64,000 bases of DNA, taken from Micromonospora echinospora. Lineage in GTDB: Bacteria; Actinomycetota; Actinomycetes; Mycobacteriales; Micromonosporaceae. Where the stretch lies: positions 2,480,001 through 2,544,000 of the forward strand of contig NZ_JACHJC010000001.1 in the NCBI RefSeq assembly GCF_014203425.1, written 5' to 3'. Shown in pieces: positions 40,783 through 49,063 of this stretch; position 1 is the stretch's first letter; each line of letters starts with the position of its first letter. The notes beneath the pieces are model-generated. The model worked only from the letters and a program-made list of their open reading frames with translations. It was not told where the DNA came from and made no database searches. The position numbers and the translations under genes are program-made.

Positions 40783-41541
40783 GTGTGGACCGAGGAGATC
40801 GTGGCCGGGCGGCCGGCCTGGCGGCATATCCCGTCCGGCGTGGTCTTTCGGGCGGTGCCGGGCGGGACTTTTCGCATGGGTCTGTCCGAGGCGGAACTGG
40901 CGGCGGTGCGTGCGATCGAGCGCAGTGGGGGAGCCGAGGACACTCTTGAGTCGTTCTTCGCCGGTGTCGGGGACGCCCAGCCGGTACGTGAGGTGCGGGT
41001 CGAACCGTTCCTGGTTGCCCGGCACCCGTTGACGGTCGCGCAGGTCCAGCACTGGTTGCCCGAGTACGAGGACGACTACGCCAGCGCGGACTCCGGCGCG
41101 GCCCGGCTCGAGGGAGACCTGGACGAGTTGCTCGACGCGCTGCCGTTCCGGCTGCCCAGTGAGGCCGAGTGGGAGTACGCAGCCCGAGCCGGCACCACCA
41201 CTTTGACCTTCCGCGGCGACGAGAAACCCGGCGAGGACCAACTGCTCGACGACTTCGGTGATGAGCGGCGGACAGCCGGCGCTGAGAACGCGTTCGGGCT
41301 GGCCGCGATGGGCTCGGCAGCCGAGATTTGCGCTGATGTGTGGATTCCCGGTTTCGTGGGCGCCCCGGCGGATGCCCGCCCACGCACCGGTGACGGGCCC
41401 AGGGCCGTACGCGGCGGTGCCGCCGACCTCTACCCGTGGCAGGGCTGCGACGAATGGCTGCTGCTGCTCGCCGCCACCCGGTATGAGCACGATCAGTTCA
41501 CCGCGGTCCGCCCGGTCGCACCACTGCCACCCCGGAGTTAG
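40783..41541 (+). CDS. Formylglycine-generating-enzyme-like (FGE-sulfatase fold) protein
   Basis: The start is GTG 40783. The 252-residue protein has the fold landmarks in order: FRAVPGGTFRMGLSEAE, VEPFLVARHPLTVAQVQHWL, PFRLPSEAEWEYAARAG, FGLAAMGSAAEICADVW, and AVRGGAADLYPWQ...FTAVRPV at the C-terminus. True FGE needs two active-site cysteines; only Cys in EICADVW and WQGCDEW are seen, so it may not be an oxidase. FGE-like domains in actinomycete islands often act as binding or adaptor modules near NLR and protease genes. It is 32 bases upstream of the DUF3592 gene. Confidence 0.78.
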   Translation: MWTEEIVAGRPAWRHIPSGVVFRAVPGGTFRMGLSEAELAAVRAIERSGGAEDTLESFFAGVGDAQPVREVRVEPFLVARHPLTVAQVQHWLPEYEDDYASADSGAARLEGDLDELLDALPFRLPSEAEWEYAARAGTTTLTFRGDEKPGEDQLLDDFGDERRTAGAENAFGLAAMGSAAEICADVWIPGFVGAPADARPRTGDGPRAVRGGAADLYPWQGCDEWLLLLAATRYEHDQFTAVRPVAPLPPRS

Positions 41542-41573
41542 CCAGGCCGCCGGACGAGACGCGAGGAGGGCCG

Positions 41574-42032
41574 GTGGTGGAGAGCCCGTTCGGCTGGCGG
41601 GAGTTGAAGCTGGTCCTCGTGGTTGTCCTGGGCACCCTTCTGATCGGCGCGGGGATGCTGCTCACCGGTCGGCTGAACGAGGCGATCGACGAGCGGGTTC
41701 GCGTCGGCGCCGAGACGACAGGCCAAGTGGTTTACGTCGAACGGTTCAGGATCACGCGTTCGTTCTCCGCCACGAGGCTGACTGTGGACTACACGTTCGA
41801 CGGCGTGCGGTATCGGGAGCGGTTCTCCAGCGAACTCGACGAGAGTGAGTTCCGCGTCGGGGAGTTACTCGATGTACGCGTCGACAGGACAGATCCGACC
41901 CGGGCTGCCACGCCCGACGGGTACGCGACGGAGGATCTGCTCCTGCAGGCGCCGACCGTCCTGGCAGGCCTCGGCCTCGTCATGATCGTGATCTCGCTCG
42001 CGCTGATCAGAACGGGCCCCCGGCGCGACTAG
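41574..42032 (+). CDS. DUF3592-like membrane protein
   Basis: GTG 41574 follows GAGGAGGG. The 152-residue protein has a helix at about 9-30 (LKLVLVVVLGTLLIGAGMLL), a beta-rich loop with ETTGQVVYVERFRITRSFSA and VDYTFDGVRYRERFSSELD typical of DUF3592, and a second helix near the C-terminus (LAGLGLVMIVISLALI). The loop probably faces outside. Function of the family unknown. Likely co-transcribed with the FGE-like gene. Confidence 0.75.
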   Translation: MVESPFGWRELKLVLVVVLGTLLIGAGMLLTGRLNEAIDERVRVGAETTGQVVYVERFRITRSFSATRLTVDYTFDGVRYRERFSSELDESEFRVGELLDVRVDRTDPTRAATPDGYATEDLLLQAPTVLAGLGLVMIVISLALIRTGPRRD

Positions 42033-42249
42033 ATGGGGTGGCGGAACCCGACTGCAGCCCCGGCCGCGGATCGGGGCGGCACGTCCTCGCCCGGGGCGTC
42101 GTCGTCGAGGACCGTCGCAGCGGATCCCCTCACCGAACGCTTCGATTTCTCGGACACGATGACGGATCGAGCCAGCTTAGCCACGGTTGGTGTGTCCACT
42201 TCCTACAATCAGTAGTCCTGCTGAAGGCTGGTTGTTGGGGGAGGTTGAC

Positions 42250-42573
42250 GTGCCATGTCGTAGCGCCCTGTGGCTGTGGGCTGGTCGGATCATGGCCGGT
42301 CTGGCCGTGGTGGGGCTTGTCGTCTACCTGGCAGTGGTCGGGTTGGATAAAGCGGACAAGCTGGGCAGCGCCGCTGGAGTGGTGGTCGCGATCATCGGGT
42401 TGTTGGCTCCGTACCTGCTTCCTCTTCGTCCACAGCAGTTGTCCGAAACCGGGCCGGTAGTGGCCGGATCCCAGCCGGTGCCACCGGGTGGGATCGACCT
42501 CAGCGCGAGCAAGGGCGCACAGGTCAACCTGGGCGGCACTAACACCCAGCACAACAGCTTCGGATCCCGGTGA
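42250..42573 (+). CDS. Small two-TM protein ending in an amyloid-signalling-like motif (putative NLR effector)
   Basis: GTG 42250 follows GGGGAGG; TACAAT at 42204-42209 is a possible -10 box. The 107-residue protein has helices at about 11-32 (AGRIMAGLAVVGLVVYLAVV) and 38-59 (LGSAAGVVVAIIGLLAPYLL), a Gln/Pro spacer, and a C-terminal motif QVNLGGTNTQHNSF (92-105). The next gene, an NB-ARC/TPR protein, starts with INVGGTNTQHNTF. Matching motifs at the C-terminus of a small effector and the N-terminus of an adjacent NLR are the hallmark of bacterial amyloid signalling (BASS, some RHIM-like). The effector would disturb the membrane when assembled (inference). Its stop overlaps the NLR start. Confidence 0.75.
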   Translation: MPCRSALWLWAGRIMAGLAVVGLVVYLAVVGLDKADKLGSAAGVVVAIIGLLAPYLLPLRPQQLSETGPVVAGSQPVPPGGIDLSASKGAQVNLGGTNTQHNSFGSR

Positions 42574-44981
42574 CCCGCCAGCCCGGCAACGGATCCGACG
42601 CCGTCCGTGATGGTGGTCCGCGGCCGGAGGTACACGCGCAGGGACTGCAGATCAACGTGGGCGGTACCAACACCCAGCACAACACCTTTCATCTCCCTTC
42701 TCGGCCACTGGTGACCTGGCCGCATCGAGTAGGTGTAGTGCCACCGGTGGTGCATTGCCGACAGGATCGCCCCGCTGACCACGAGCTCGACGCCGCGGCG
42801 GCGGGGGATGGGGCCGTGGTGTGTCAGGTGACGGCCGGACTCGGTGGGGTCGGGAAGAGCCAGCTGGCAGCCGGCCTGGCCCACCGGCTGTGGGACGGCG
42901 GGGTTCTGGATCTGCTGGTGTGGGTGTCGGCGACGTCCCGCTCAGGGGTGGTCACCGCGTACGCCCAAGCCGCCGCCGATGTCACCGGTATCGAGGACGC
43001 CGACGCGGACCAGGCCGCCGCCCGGTTTATGGCCTGGCTGGCCACCACCCCACGGCGTTGGTTGATCGTCCTCGATGATGTGGCCGACCCGAATGATCTG
43101 CGTGGCTTGTGGCCGCCGGCCACTCAGGTGGGACGGACGGTTGTCACCACCCGCAGCGCCGATAGTGCCCTCACCGCCGGCCGGCAGGTCATCAATGTCG
43201 GTGTGTTCACCCCAGACGAGTCGGCCGCCTACCTGAGCGCCAAGCTCGCCGGTGTCCCGGGCCGCCTCGAGGAGGCAGCCGACCTGGCCGTCGACCTTGG
43301 GCATCTCCCTCTGGCGTTGGCGCAGGCTGCGGCGTACATCCTGGACCGGACGAGCATGACCTGCGCCGGCTATCGCCGCCGCCTCGCCGACGGCCGCCGA
43401 CAACTGGCCGACCTGGCTCCCCGGGCACTGCCGGATGACTACCCGTACCCGGTCGCGGTCACCTGGTCGCTGTCCATTGACCGCGCCGACAGCTTCATCC
43501 CGCCCGGTGTGGCCCGGCCGGTGCTGGAACTGGCCGCTCTACTCGACCCCAACGGCATTCCCATCGAGGTGTTCACCACCTCCACAGTTCAGACCTACCT
43601 GAGCACACGTACCGGCAAGCCGATCGACGTCGACGACCTCACCGACGCCTTGGACAACCTGACCCGCCTCAGCCTCACCACTGTCGATCACGCGGCTGGC
43701 ATGGTCCGGGTCCACGGACTCCTGCAACGCGTGGTCCGGGAAGCCACCCCCACCGACCACACCGCGCAGCTAGCCGTCATCGCCGCCGACGCCCTGCAGG
43801 CCATCTGGCCGGAGATCGAACGCGACCGCGAGCACGCCCAAGCCCTGCGCGCCAATACGGCTGTCCTGCACGCCCAGACCGAGCCACTGTTGCTGAATCC
43901 CAGGCACGGGGCCCACACGATCCTGTTCACCGCAGGCCGTAGCCTCGGGGGCACCGGTCAGGTTGCCGCTGCCGTCGCCTACTTGCACACCCTGCACGAA
44001 AGCGCCGCCCACCAGCTCGGCCCCGAGCATCCCGACACCCTCGCCACCCTCAACAATCTGGCTCGCTGGCGTGGCGTGATGGGAGATGCCGCTGGTGCTG
44101 CCGCCGCCTTCGCGGAGCTGTTGGTTGTTGTGCTGCGGGTGTTGGGCCCTGACCACCACGGCACCCTTATGACCCGCGACAATTTGGCTCGCTGGCGTGG
44201 TGAGGCGGGGGATGCTGCGGGTGCGGCCACCGCCTACGAGGGCTTACTCGAGGACCGAGTGCGGGTATTGGGCTCTGATCACCCAGATACTCTCGCCACC
44301 CGTGACAATCTGGCTCGGTGGCGAGGTGAGTCGGGGGACGCCGCTGGTGCTGCCGTCGCCTATGCGGATCTGCTCGTTGATGTGCTGCGGGTGTTAGGCC
44401 CCAACCATCCCGGTACCTTGACCGCCCGCAATAACCTCGCTCACTGGCGTGGTGTGGCGGGAGATGCCGCTGGCGCGGCCACAGCCTTCGAGGGCGTGCT
44501 CGACGACCGGGTGCGCGTCCTGGGTCCCGACCATCCTGACACTCTCATCACTCGCGGCAATCTTGCTTCCCTTCGTGGCGTGGCGGGAGATGCCGCTGGC
44601 GCTGCCGCCGCCTTCGCGGAGCTGTTCGTTGTTGTGCTGCAGGTGTTGGGCCCTGACCATCCCTACACTCTCAACACCCGCAACAACCTGGCCCACTGGC
44701 GTGGTGTGGCGGGAGATGCCGCTGGCGCAGTCGCCGCCTTCGAGGGCGTGCTCGAAGACCAGCTGCGGGTGCTCGGCCCCGACCACCCCGATATCCGGGC
44801 CACCCGCAATAATCTCGCTGCCTGGCGTGGTGAGGCGGGAGATGCCGCTGGCGCTGCCGCCGCCTTCGACGATCTGCTCGTTGATGTGCTGCGGGTGCTG
44901 GGCCCTGACCACCCTTACACCCTCGTCACTCGCAACAACGTCGCCTTCTGGCGGGAGCGGGTCAACCTGGACGCCCCTTGA
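42570..44981 (+). CDS. NB-ARC/TPR (NLR-like) protein with N-terminal amyloid-signalling-like motif
   Basis: GTG 42570 overlaps the preceding stop (GTGA). The 803-residue protein has the motif INVGGTNTQHNTF at 28-40, a linker, an NB-ARC ATPase with Walker A TAGLGGVGKSQLA (about 88-100), Walker B RRWLIVLDDVAD (about 162-173), LGHLPLALAQAAAYIL, a winged-helix region and from about 480 eight 42-residue TPR-type repeats with consensus LGPDHPDTLATRNNLARWRG. This is the STAND/NLR plan: repeats sense a trigger, the ATPase oligomerises, and the N-terminal motif seeds assembly of the partner protein. Probable role in phage or stress defence by cell death (inference). Confidence 0.88.
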   Translation: MTRQPGNGSDAVRDGGPRPEVHAQGLQINVGGTNTQHNTFHLPSRPLVTWPHRVGVVPPVVHCRQDRPADHELDAAAAGDGAVVCQVTAGLGGVGKSQLAAGLAHRLWDGGVLDLLVWVSATSRSGVVTAYAQAAADVTGIEDADADQAAARFMAWLATTPRRWLIVLDDVADPNDLRGLWPPATQVGRTVVTTRSADSALTAGRQVINVGVFTPDESAAYLSAKLAGVPGRLEEAADLAVDLGHLPLALAQAAAYILDRTSMTCAGYRRRLADGRRQLADLAPRALPDDYPYPVAVTWSLSIDRADSFIPPGVARPVLELAALLDPNGIPIEVFTTSTVQTYLSTRTGKPIDVDDLTDALDNLTRLSLTTVDHAAGMVRVHGLLQRVVREATPTDHTAQLAVIAADALQAIWPEIERDREHAQALRANTAVLHAQTEPLLLNPRHGAHTILFTAGRSLGGTGQVAAAVAYLHTLHESAAHQLGPEHPDTLATLNNLARWRGVMGDAAGAAAAFAELLVVVLRVLGPDHHGTLMTRDNLARWRGEAGDAAGAATAYEGLLEDRVRVLGSDHPDTLATRDNLARWRGESGDAAGAAVAYADLLVDVLRVLGPNHPGTLTARNNLAHWRGVAGDAAGAATAFEGVLDDRVRVLGPDHPDTLITRGNLASLRGVAGDAAGAAAAFAELFVVVLQVLGPDHPYTLNTRNNLAHWRGVAGDAAGAVAAFEGVLEDQLRVLGPDHPDIRATRNNLAAWRGEAGDAAGAAAAFDDLLVDVLRVLGPDHPYTLVTRNNVAFWRERVNLDAP
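44030..44960 (+). repeat. Tandem 126-bp repeats encoding the TPR sensor
   Basis: Eight units of 42 codons share GDAAGAA.AF and WRG blocks. Units alternate between AELLVVVLRVL-type and EGVLDDRVRVL-type starts, giving a 252-bp higher-order unit, which points to duplication of pairs. Multiples of three allow repeat number to change in frame. Confidence 0.8.
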
Positions 44982-44988
44982 CTCTACT

Positions 44989-45156
44989 GTGGATTGGTTC
45001 GCCGCGATCACTGAGGGAGAGGGTCCAGATTCACTCGCCGATCCGGGGTTCGATTTCAGGCGCGTAAGCACCGGGCAGAAACAGTCGATCACCCTCGTCT
45101 GCGTCCTCGCGGACCTCGCTGAGGTCTACAAGGAGTTGGGCGACCTGGCTCCGTGA
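44989..45156 (+). CDS. Short hypothetical ORF after the NLR gene
   Basis: GTG 44989, eight bases after the NLR stop, opens a 55-residue frame (VDWFAAITEGEGPDSLADPG, FRRVSTGQKQSITLVCVLAD, ending YKELGDLAP). The composition is protein-like, but there is no clear ribosome site; it may be a coupled small gene or a remnant of a larger one. Confidence 0.4.
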   Translation: MDWFAAITEGEGPDSLADPGFDFRRVSTGQKQSITLVCVLADLAEVYKELGDLAP

Positions 45157-45761
45157 GGACTAATGTTCGGGAAAGTCACGCTAAGGGTGATCTTGTTCCG
45201 GGTTGACCCGTTCCGGAAACAAGGGTTTCCGGGACGAGCCGTCGCGGGTTATCTGCCGAATTGGTCCGCGAGCACATCACCACGCTGGACACCGCTCAGC
45301 GAGTTGCCGCAGGCCATGCCCCGGTCCGGCTCATGGCGCACACCTCAACGGCGATGACGAGCCGATCGGCCAGCCCTACCTGGCCTCCTACGCCAGCCTG
45401 ACCGGCATCGACCCGATGATGACCGACAACCCGATCTGGCACGGCGTGATCGCCTACGCCTTGCACCACGATCGACCCGTCAGCACTGGCAGCTGAACCA
45501 GCACCGGCTACTCGCCTACCCGAGGTACTCGACCTTGCAGAAGGCAGCGACGGCTGAACGGCCCTCCCCGCGTCCCGGGAGGCCGGTGTACTGCGGGGCC
45601 GGCAGATCAAGGAAGCGCTGCGCCTGCTCGACAAGCACCACCTGGGTGACCATCGGCGCGGACAAGGCCCGGTGGCTGAACGGCCAGGAAGCCAGAACAG
45701 CGCATGAGGATGTGGACTCAAGGTAGGGATCGTGGCCGGGAGGTGCGTGTACGTCGGACCC
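45157..45761. other. No intact gene; one weak remnant
   Basis: A plus-strand stretch around 45,365-45,496 (GQPYLASYASLTGIDPMMTD, ending DRPVSTGS) looks like the end of a lost gene. Everything else gives low-complexity translations. No RNA gene recognised. Confidence 0.35.
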
Positions 45762-45791
45762 TGAGTTCCCCCCGCTTTGATGGAGCGGTGG

Positions 45792-46037
45792 TTACCTGCT
45801 GCCGGCTGGTGCAGGGGTGGCGATAGGTGGCTCGGCTGGCTCGGTTCGGTGGCTGTGCCAGGCGGTCTCGTACTCGTTTGGGCTGAGGTAGCCCAGTTCC
45901 TTCTGGATGCGGCGGGTGTTGTACCAGCCGTCGATGTAGGCGAAGATCGCGTTCTCGGCCTCGTCACGGGTCCGCCATGAGGTGCGGTAGACGAGTTCGA
46001 TCTTCAACGTCGACCAGAAGTTCTCCATCAGCGCGTT
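45792..46037 (-). pseudogene. IS3 OrfB, C-terminal piece
   Basis: The translation NALMENFWSTLKIELVYRTS, then YIDGWYNTRRIQKELGYLSP holds the catalytic glutamate region (normally SYDNALMENF..LKIE) and the conserved YNTRRIQ end. It begins exactly where the piece at 47,359 stops, with IS110 between them. Confidence 0.85.
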
Positions 46038-46053
46038 GACGCTCCTATAGCTG

Positions 46054-47124
46054 TCAAGTGGCGATGGTGGTCGTGCGGAGAGGGCGGAGCAGGGCCCAGA
46101 TCTCGCGGGCGAGGAGTCGTTTCAGGCAGCGGATGATCTCAGCTTTGGTCTTGCCGTCTGCGGTGCGGCGGGCGACGTAGGCGCGGGTGGGTTCGTGGTG
46201 TTGCATGCGGACGATGACGGCGCGGTAGAGGGCGGCGTTGGCTTGGCGGTGACCGCCGCGGTTGAGTCTGTGCCGGTTGGTCATGCCGGAGGAGGCGGGG
46301 ATCGGTGCGACGCCGCAGAGCCTCGCCCAGGCGGGTTCTGAGCGGACCCGGTCGATGTTGTCGCCGGCGACGATGAGCATCTCGGCGGCGGTGTCGGCGC
46401 CGACGCCGAACGCGGCGACCAACTGCGGCACGAGCTGGCCGGTGAGCTCGACGAGTATCGCTTCGTGGGTTTTGATCTCGTCGTTGAGCTGTTGCCAGCG
46501 GCGGGCGATCGAGCGCAGGGTGTGTTTCGTTGCGGCGAGCACGGTGGTGACCGGACCGGGGCGCAGGCCGGCGCACCGTTCGATCAGGGCCATCTTCGAC
46601 AAGGGCTGCAGAGGTTCACGTAGCTCGGGGCTGGCGGTGACCAGCACTGCCTTGAGGGTGATCATCGCGGCGGTGCGGGCCTTGACCGCGACGTCTTTGG
46701 CGACCTTGATCTGGCGGATCATCTCCACGATGCCGTCGTTGGTCTTCGGGACGCTGGTGGAGTTACCGGCCAGCACCGAGCGAGCGGCGTTCTCGGCGTC
46801 GAGGGTGTCGCTCTTGCCGCGTAGCCGACGGTCGCGGCGGTCGGTGCGCAGGACCTCGATGACTCCGAGGCCCCGTCGTCGGACAGCGGAGGTCAGTCCG
46901 GCGCCGTAGGAGCCGGTGCCCTCGATCGCGAAGATCAGCCTCTTCGCCTCGAAGCCGGCCGCCCAGTCGAGCAGCTGTTCATAGCCGCCTCGGTCGGCGG
47001 GGAATGAGCGGGCGTCGAGGCGGCCGCCGATGTCGTCCAGGGCGACGGCGACGTGGACGTGCTTGTGGGTGTCGACGCCGATGACGACTCGACGTCGACG
47101 CGGGTCGGGGCTCATGCTTGACAT
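46054..47124 (-). CDS. IS110-family transposase (DEDD recombinase)
   Basis: The 356-residue protein starts MSSMSPDPRRRRVVIGVDTH. The N-terminal RuvC-like DEDD domain shows GVDTHKHVHVAVALDD, IFAIEGTGSYG and GKSDTLDAENAARSV; the C-terminal Transposase_20 domain shows LCGVAPIPASSGMTNRHRLN with the serine nucleophile region and GGHRQANAALYRAVI. Length and motifs are those of an intact enzyme. It works with an RNA encoded in the element's non-coding end to join element and target without hydrolysis-type DDE chemistry. Confidence 0.92.
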   Translation of the reverse strand: MSSMSPDPRRRRVVIGVDTHKHVHVAVALDDIGGRLDARSFPADRGGYEQLLDWAAGFEAKRLIFAIEGTGSYGAGLTSAVRRRGLGVIEVLRTDRRDRRLRGKSDTLDAENAARSVLAGNSTSVPKTNDGIVEMIRQIKVAKDVAVKARTAAMITLKAVLVTASPELREPLQPLSKMALIERCAGLRPGPVTTVLAATKHTLRSIARRWQQLNDEIKTHEAILVELTGQLVPQLVAAFGVGADTAAEMLIVAGDNIDRVRSEPAWARLCGVAPIPASSGMTNRHRLNRGGHRQANAALYRAVIVRMQHHEPTRAYVARRTADGKTKAEIIRCLKRLLAREIWALLRPLRTTTIAT

Positions 47125-47358
47125 CGCGGGCTCCAGCTCAGACCAGGGCGACAGGGGTTCGTGACGCTGGCCGGCCGGGTGGACGGGACTGTGACGGGAC
47201 CTGCTGCGATCAGGCTCCTATGAGGTCACTGCCCGCCCGGCCAGCACCACTGGTGCTGCACCGCCAGGCAGACGACAGATCAACAGCAAGGACACCCGAA
47301 CTGCGGGGTCAGTCGTAAGCAAGAGTCAGGCCGCCTGACGGCGCCTCAAAGTCTCACA
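47125..47358 (-). ncRNA. Candidate bridge-RNA region of the IS110 element
   Basis: In IS110-group elements the long non-coding end upstream of the transposase encodes the bridge RNA. Read in transposase sense, the region contains a segment complementary in position to AGTCGTA (47311-47317), which equals the target sequence at the right junction (47358-47364), and further on GCTCCTAT (47214-47221), which equals the element's other end (46041-46048). Target-like before donor-like is the expected order. A CAGCACC/GGTGCTG hairpin lies near 47,241-47,257. Exact RNA ends are not determined. Confidence 0.5.
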
Positions 47359-48039
47359 GTCGTAGGAGTCGCCGACGGATCCCATCAAGGGCAGGATCCC
47401 GTTGTCCTGTAAGCGTTCCGCGAAGCGAAACGACGTGTAGTTCGACCCGCGATCTGAGTGGTGGATCAACTGGCCGTCGCGGACGTCGCGCGACCAGATG
47501 CCGTATTCGAGGGCGGCGAGGATCAGGTCGGTGTCGCAGCGGTCGGAGGTCTTCCACCCAACGATCCGGCGGGAGAACGCATCGCGGACCGCAGCCAACC
47601 AGAACACGCCCTCACCGCAGGGGATGCGGGTGGCGTCGGCGACCCAGAGCCGGTTCGGCCCGTCGGCGGTGAACTGCCGGTTGACCAGATCCGGCGCCGG
47701 CGTGTGCCGGGGATCCTGGCGCGTGGAGCCGCCGCGCCAGCCTCGACGCAGAAACGCCCCCTGCCAGCCCTGCTGCGCCATCAACCGCTCGACCCGCTTA
47801 CGGCCCACGCGGATGCCGTCACGGCGTAGCTGCCGGTGGACCCGGTCCGCGCCGTAGGTGCGCCCCGATGTCTCCCAGATCTCGTGGATGTTGGAGACCA
47901 GACCCAGGTCGACCACGTCGCGGTCGCAGGGCTGCTCGACCTGCTTCACCCACGCGTAGTAGGTCGAGGCGCCGATGTTCAGGACCCGTAGCAGGAGCGC
48001 GACCGCGAACTGGTCACGGTGTTCGTGGATGAACCTCAT
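47359..48039 (-). pseudogene. IS3 OrfB, N-terminal piece
   Basis: The start is at 48039, overlapping the orfA end. The protein reads MRFIHEHRDQFAVALLLRVL, then SGRTYGADRVHRQLRRDGI, NRLWVADATRIPCGEGVFWL and LIHHSDRGSNYTSF, giving two catalytic aspartates of the DDE core, and breaks after VGDSYD where IS110 begins. The remaining glutamate lies in the piece ending at 46,037. Confidence 0.88.
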
Positions 48040-48353
48040 GACCGTCGCCGGGTCGGGTCGAGCTCCGCCGCGAAATACGCGCTCGCGGCCTTCAGGATCT
48101 CGTTCGCCCGCCGCAACTCGGCGACCTCCCTGCGCAGCCGGCGGTTCTCCTCCGCCATCTCGCTGGTCGGCCGGTCGTGACGCTCGTCGGCGTCGGCCTC
48201 GGCTTGGCGGATCCAGTTCCGCAACGCCTCGTGATGCACACCAAGCTGCTCGGCCAGGCGCCGGATCACCGGCTTCGGATCCGACTCGCGGTACAAACGC
48301 ACAGCGCGCTGACGTAGCTCATCGGGGTACTTCTTCGGTGCTGCCACGGACAA
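48036..48353 (-). CDS. IS3-family transposase OrfA
   Basis: The 105-residue protein MSVAAPKKYPDELRQRAVRL has a helix-turn-helix (IRRLAEQLGVHHEALRNWIR) and a long zipper-like helix (EENRRLRREVAELRRANEIL, KAASAYFA). It is intact and overlaps OrfB by four bases. Confidence 0.88.
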   Translation of the reverse strand: MSVAAPKKYPDELRQRAVRLYRESDPKPVIRRLAEQLGVHHEALRNWIRQAEADADERHDRPTSEMAEENRRLRREVAELRRANEILKAASAYFAAELDPTRRRS

Positions 48354-48416
48354 CTTCCTCCCCCACGGCCATCAGACCATGGTCAAGAAGCTCCATGAAA
48401 GCGGGGGTGGCTCAGC

Positions 48417-48659
48417 GTGCTGCTATCCGAGTTCAGCCGCCACCATGACGCCGTAAACGCTCTACTCCACGCGGCACTTTCCTCGTACGCCGTGAACAGC
48501 GTCTGGCCCCTCAACACTCTCAACCTGCTCGGACAGGAAATGACGCGCCTACCAGACAAGGCGTTCCAGCAAGCCATCACTGACATCATCCCCACAAGCC
48601 TTCGGAAGGAACTCCGGGACGCGAGCCTCAAAGCGGCTGGAATAGAGAGTGAAGAATAG
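48417..48659 (+). pseudogene. 3' fragment of an unknown gene cut by IS3
   Basis: About 80 residues (EFSRHHDAVNALLHAALSSY, LNTLNLLGQEMTRLPDKAFQ, ending LKAAGIESEE) form a good helical C-terminus with the window's normal codon use, but the frame opens only three bases beyond the IS3 end. The GTG at 48417 lacks a ribosome site. Most likely the upstream part was removed when IS3 inserted. Confidence 0.45.
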
Positions 48660-48662
48660 TTC

Positions 48663-48962
48663 GCTGAGGTGGTCGCTGATGTCGACGCTCGTCACGCGCC
48701 CGGTCGTGCCGGCGCGGCCGGCGAGCAGCGCGGACTCGACGTCGTCCACGCCGACCTGGCCGCGCTCGGGTACGACACGAGCTGGCTATGCCTACGCGCA
48801 TCCGACATCGGCGCCCGCATCGACGGGACCGGCTGTTCCTGCTTTATCTGGACACTTCCCCATCGTCGTGATGGAAATAACATTCGCATGTATCGATGGG
48901 ACAGCGCCATTCGTGGATTAGGTCTAAATCTCGCTTGCAGAGGCGCTGGCGGTGGATCCTGA
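48663..48962 (+). pseudogene. Fragment of a C5-cytosine DNA methyltransferase gene
   Basis: In one frame VVHADLAALGYDTSWLCLRA then SDIGA, followed a little later by PHRRD, recalls the motif VII-VIII region of phage-type Dcm enzymes (LGYDTSWLCLRASDIGAPHRRDRVF). An insertion separates the two halves and neither a start nor the catalytic PC motif is present. It is a decayed remnant; 48,963-49,063 holds nothing recognised. Confidence 0.45.
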
Positions 48963-49063
48963 GCTGTGACTACGCGTAGCGCTGATCACGGGATCGAACG
49001 CTGCGAAGGGCTGCTCTCTGCCGGTCTGAGCGCGTTGTCAATGCTAGTCGACCGGATGTGGGA

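Larger units (their letters stand above)
46038..47358 (-). mobile_element. IS110-family element inserted in IS3 orfB
   Basis: The 1.32-kb segment splits the codons for ...GDSYD and NALMENF... of the host IS3, so its borders are set to within one or two bases. It has no terminal inverted repeats, a short (16-bp) end after the transposase stop and a long (234-bp) non-coding end before the transposase start, as in the IS110 group. Confidence 0.88.
45762..48414 (-). mobile_element. IS3-family element interrupted by an IS110 element
   Basis: Ends TGAGTTCCCCCCGCTTTGAT (from 45762) and, in reverse complement, TGAGCCACCCCCGCTTTCAT (ending 48414) are matching inverted repeats with TGA...TCA tips. Between them, on the minus strand, lie orfA, the first two thirds of orfB, a complete IS110 copy, and the rest of orfB. 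No clear target duplication is seen. Confidence 0.85.
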
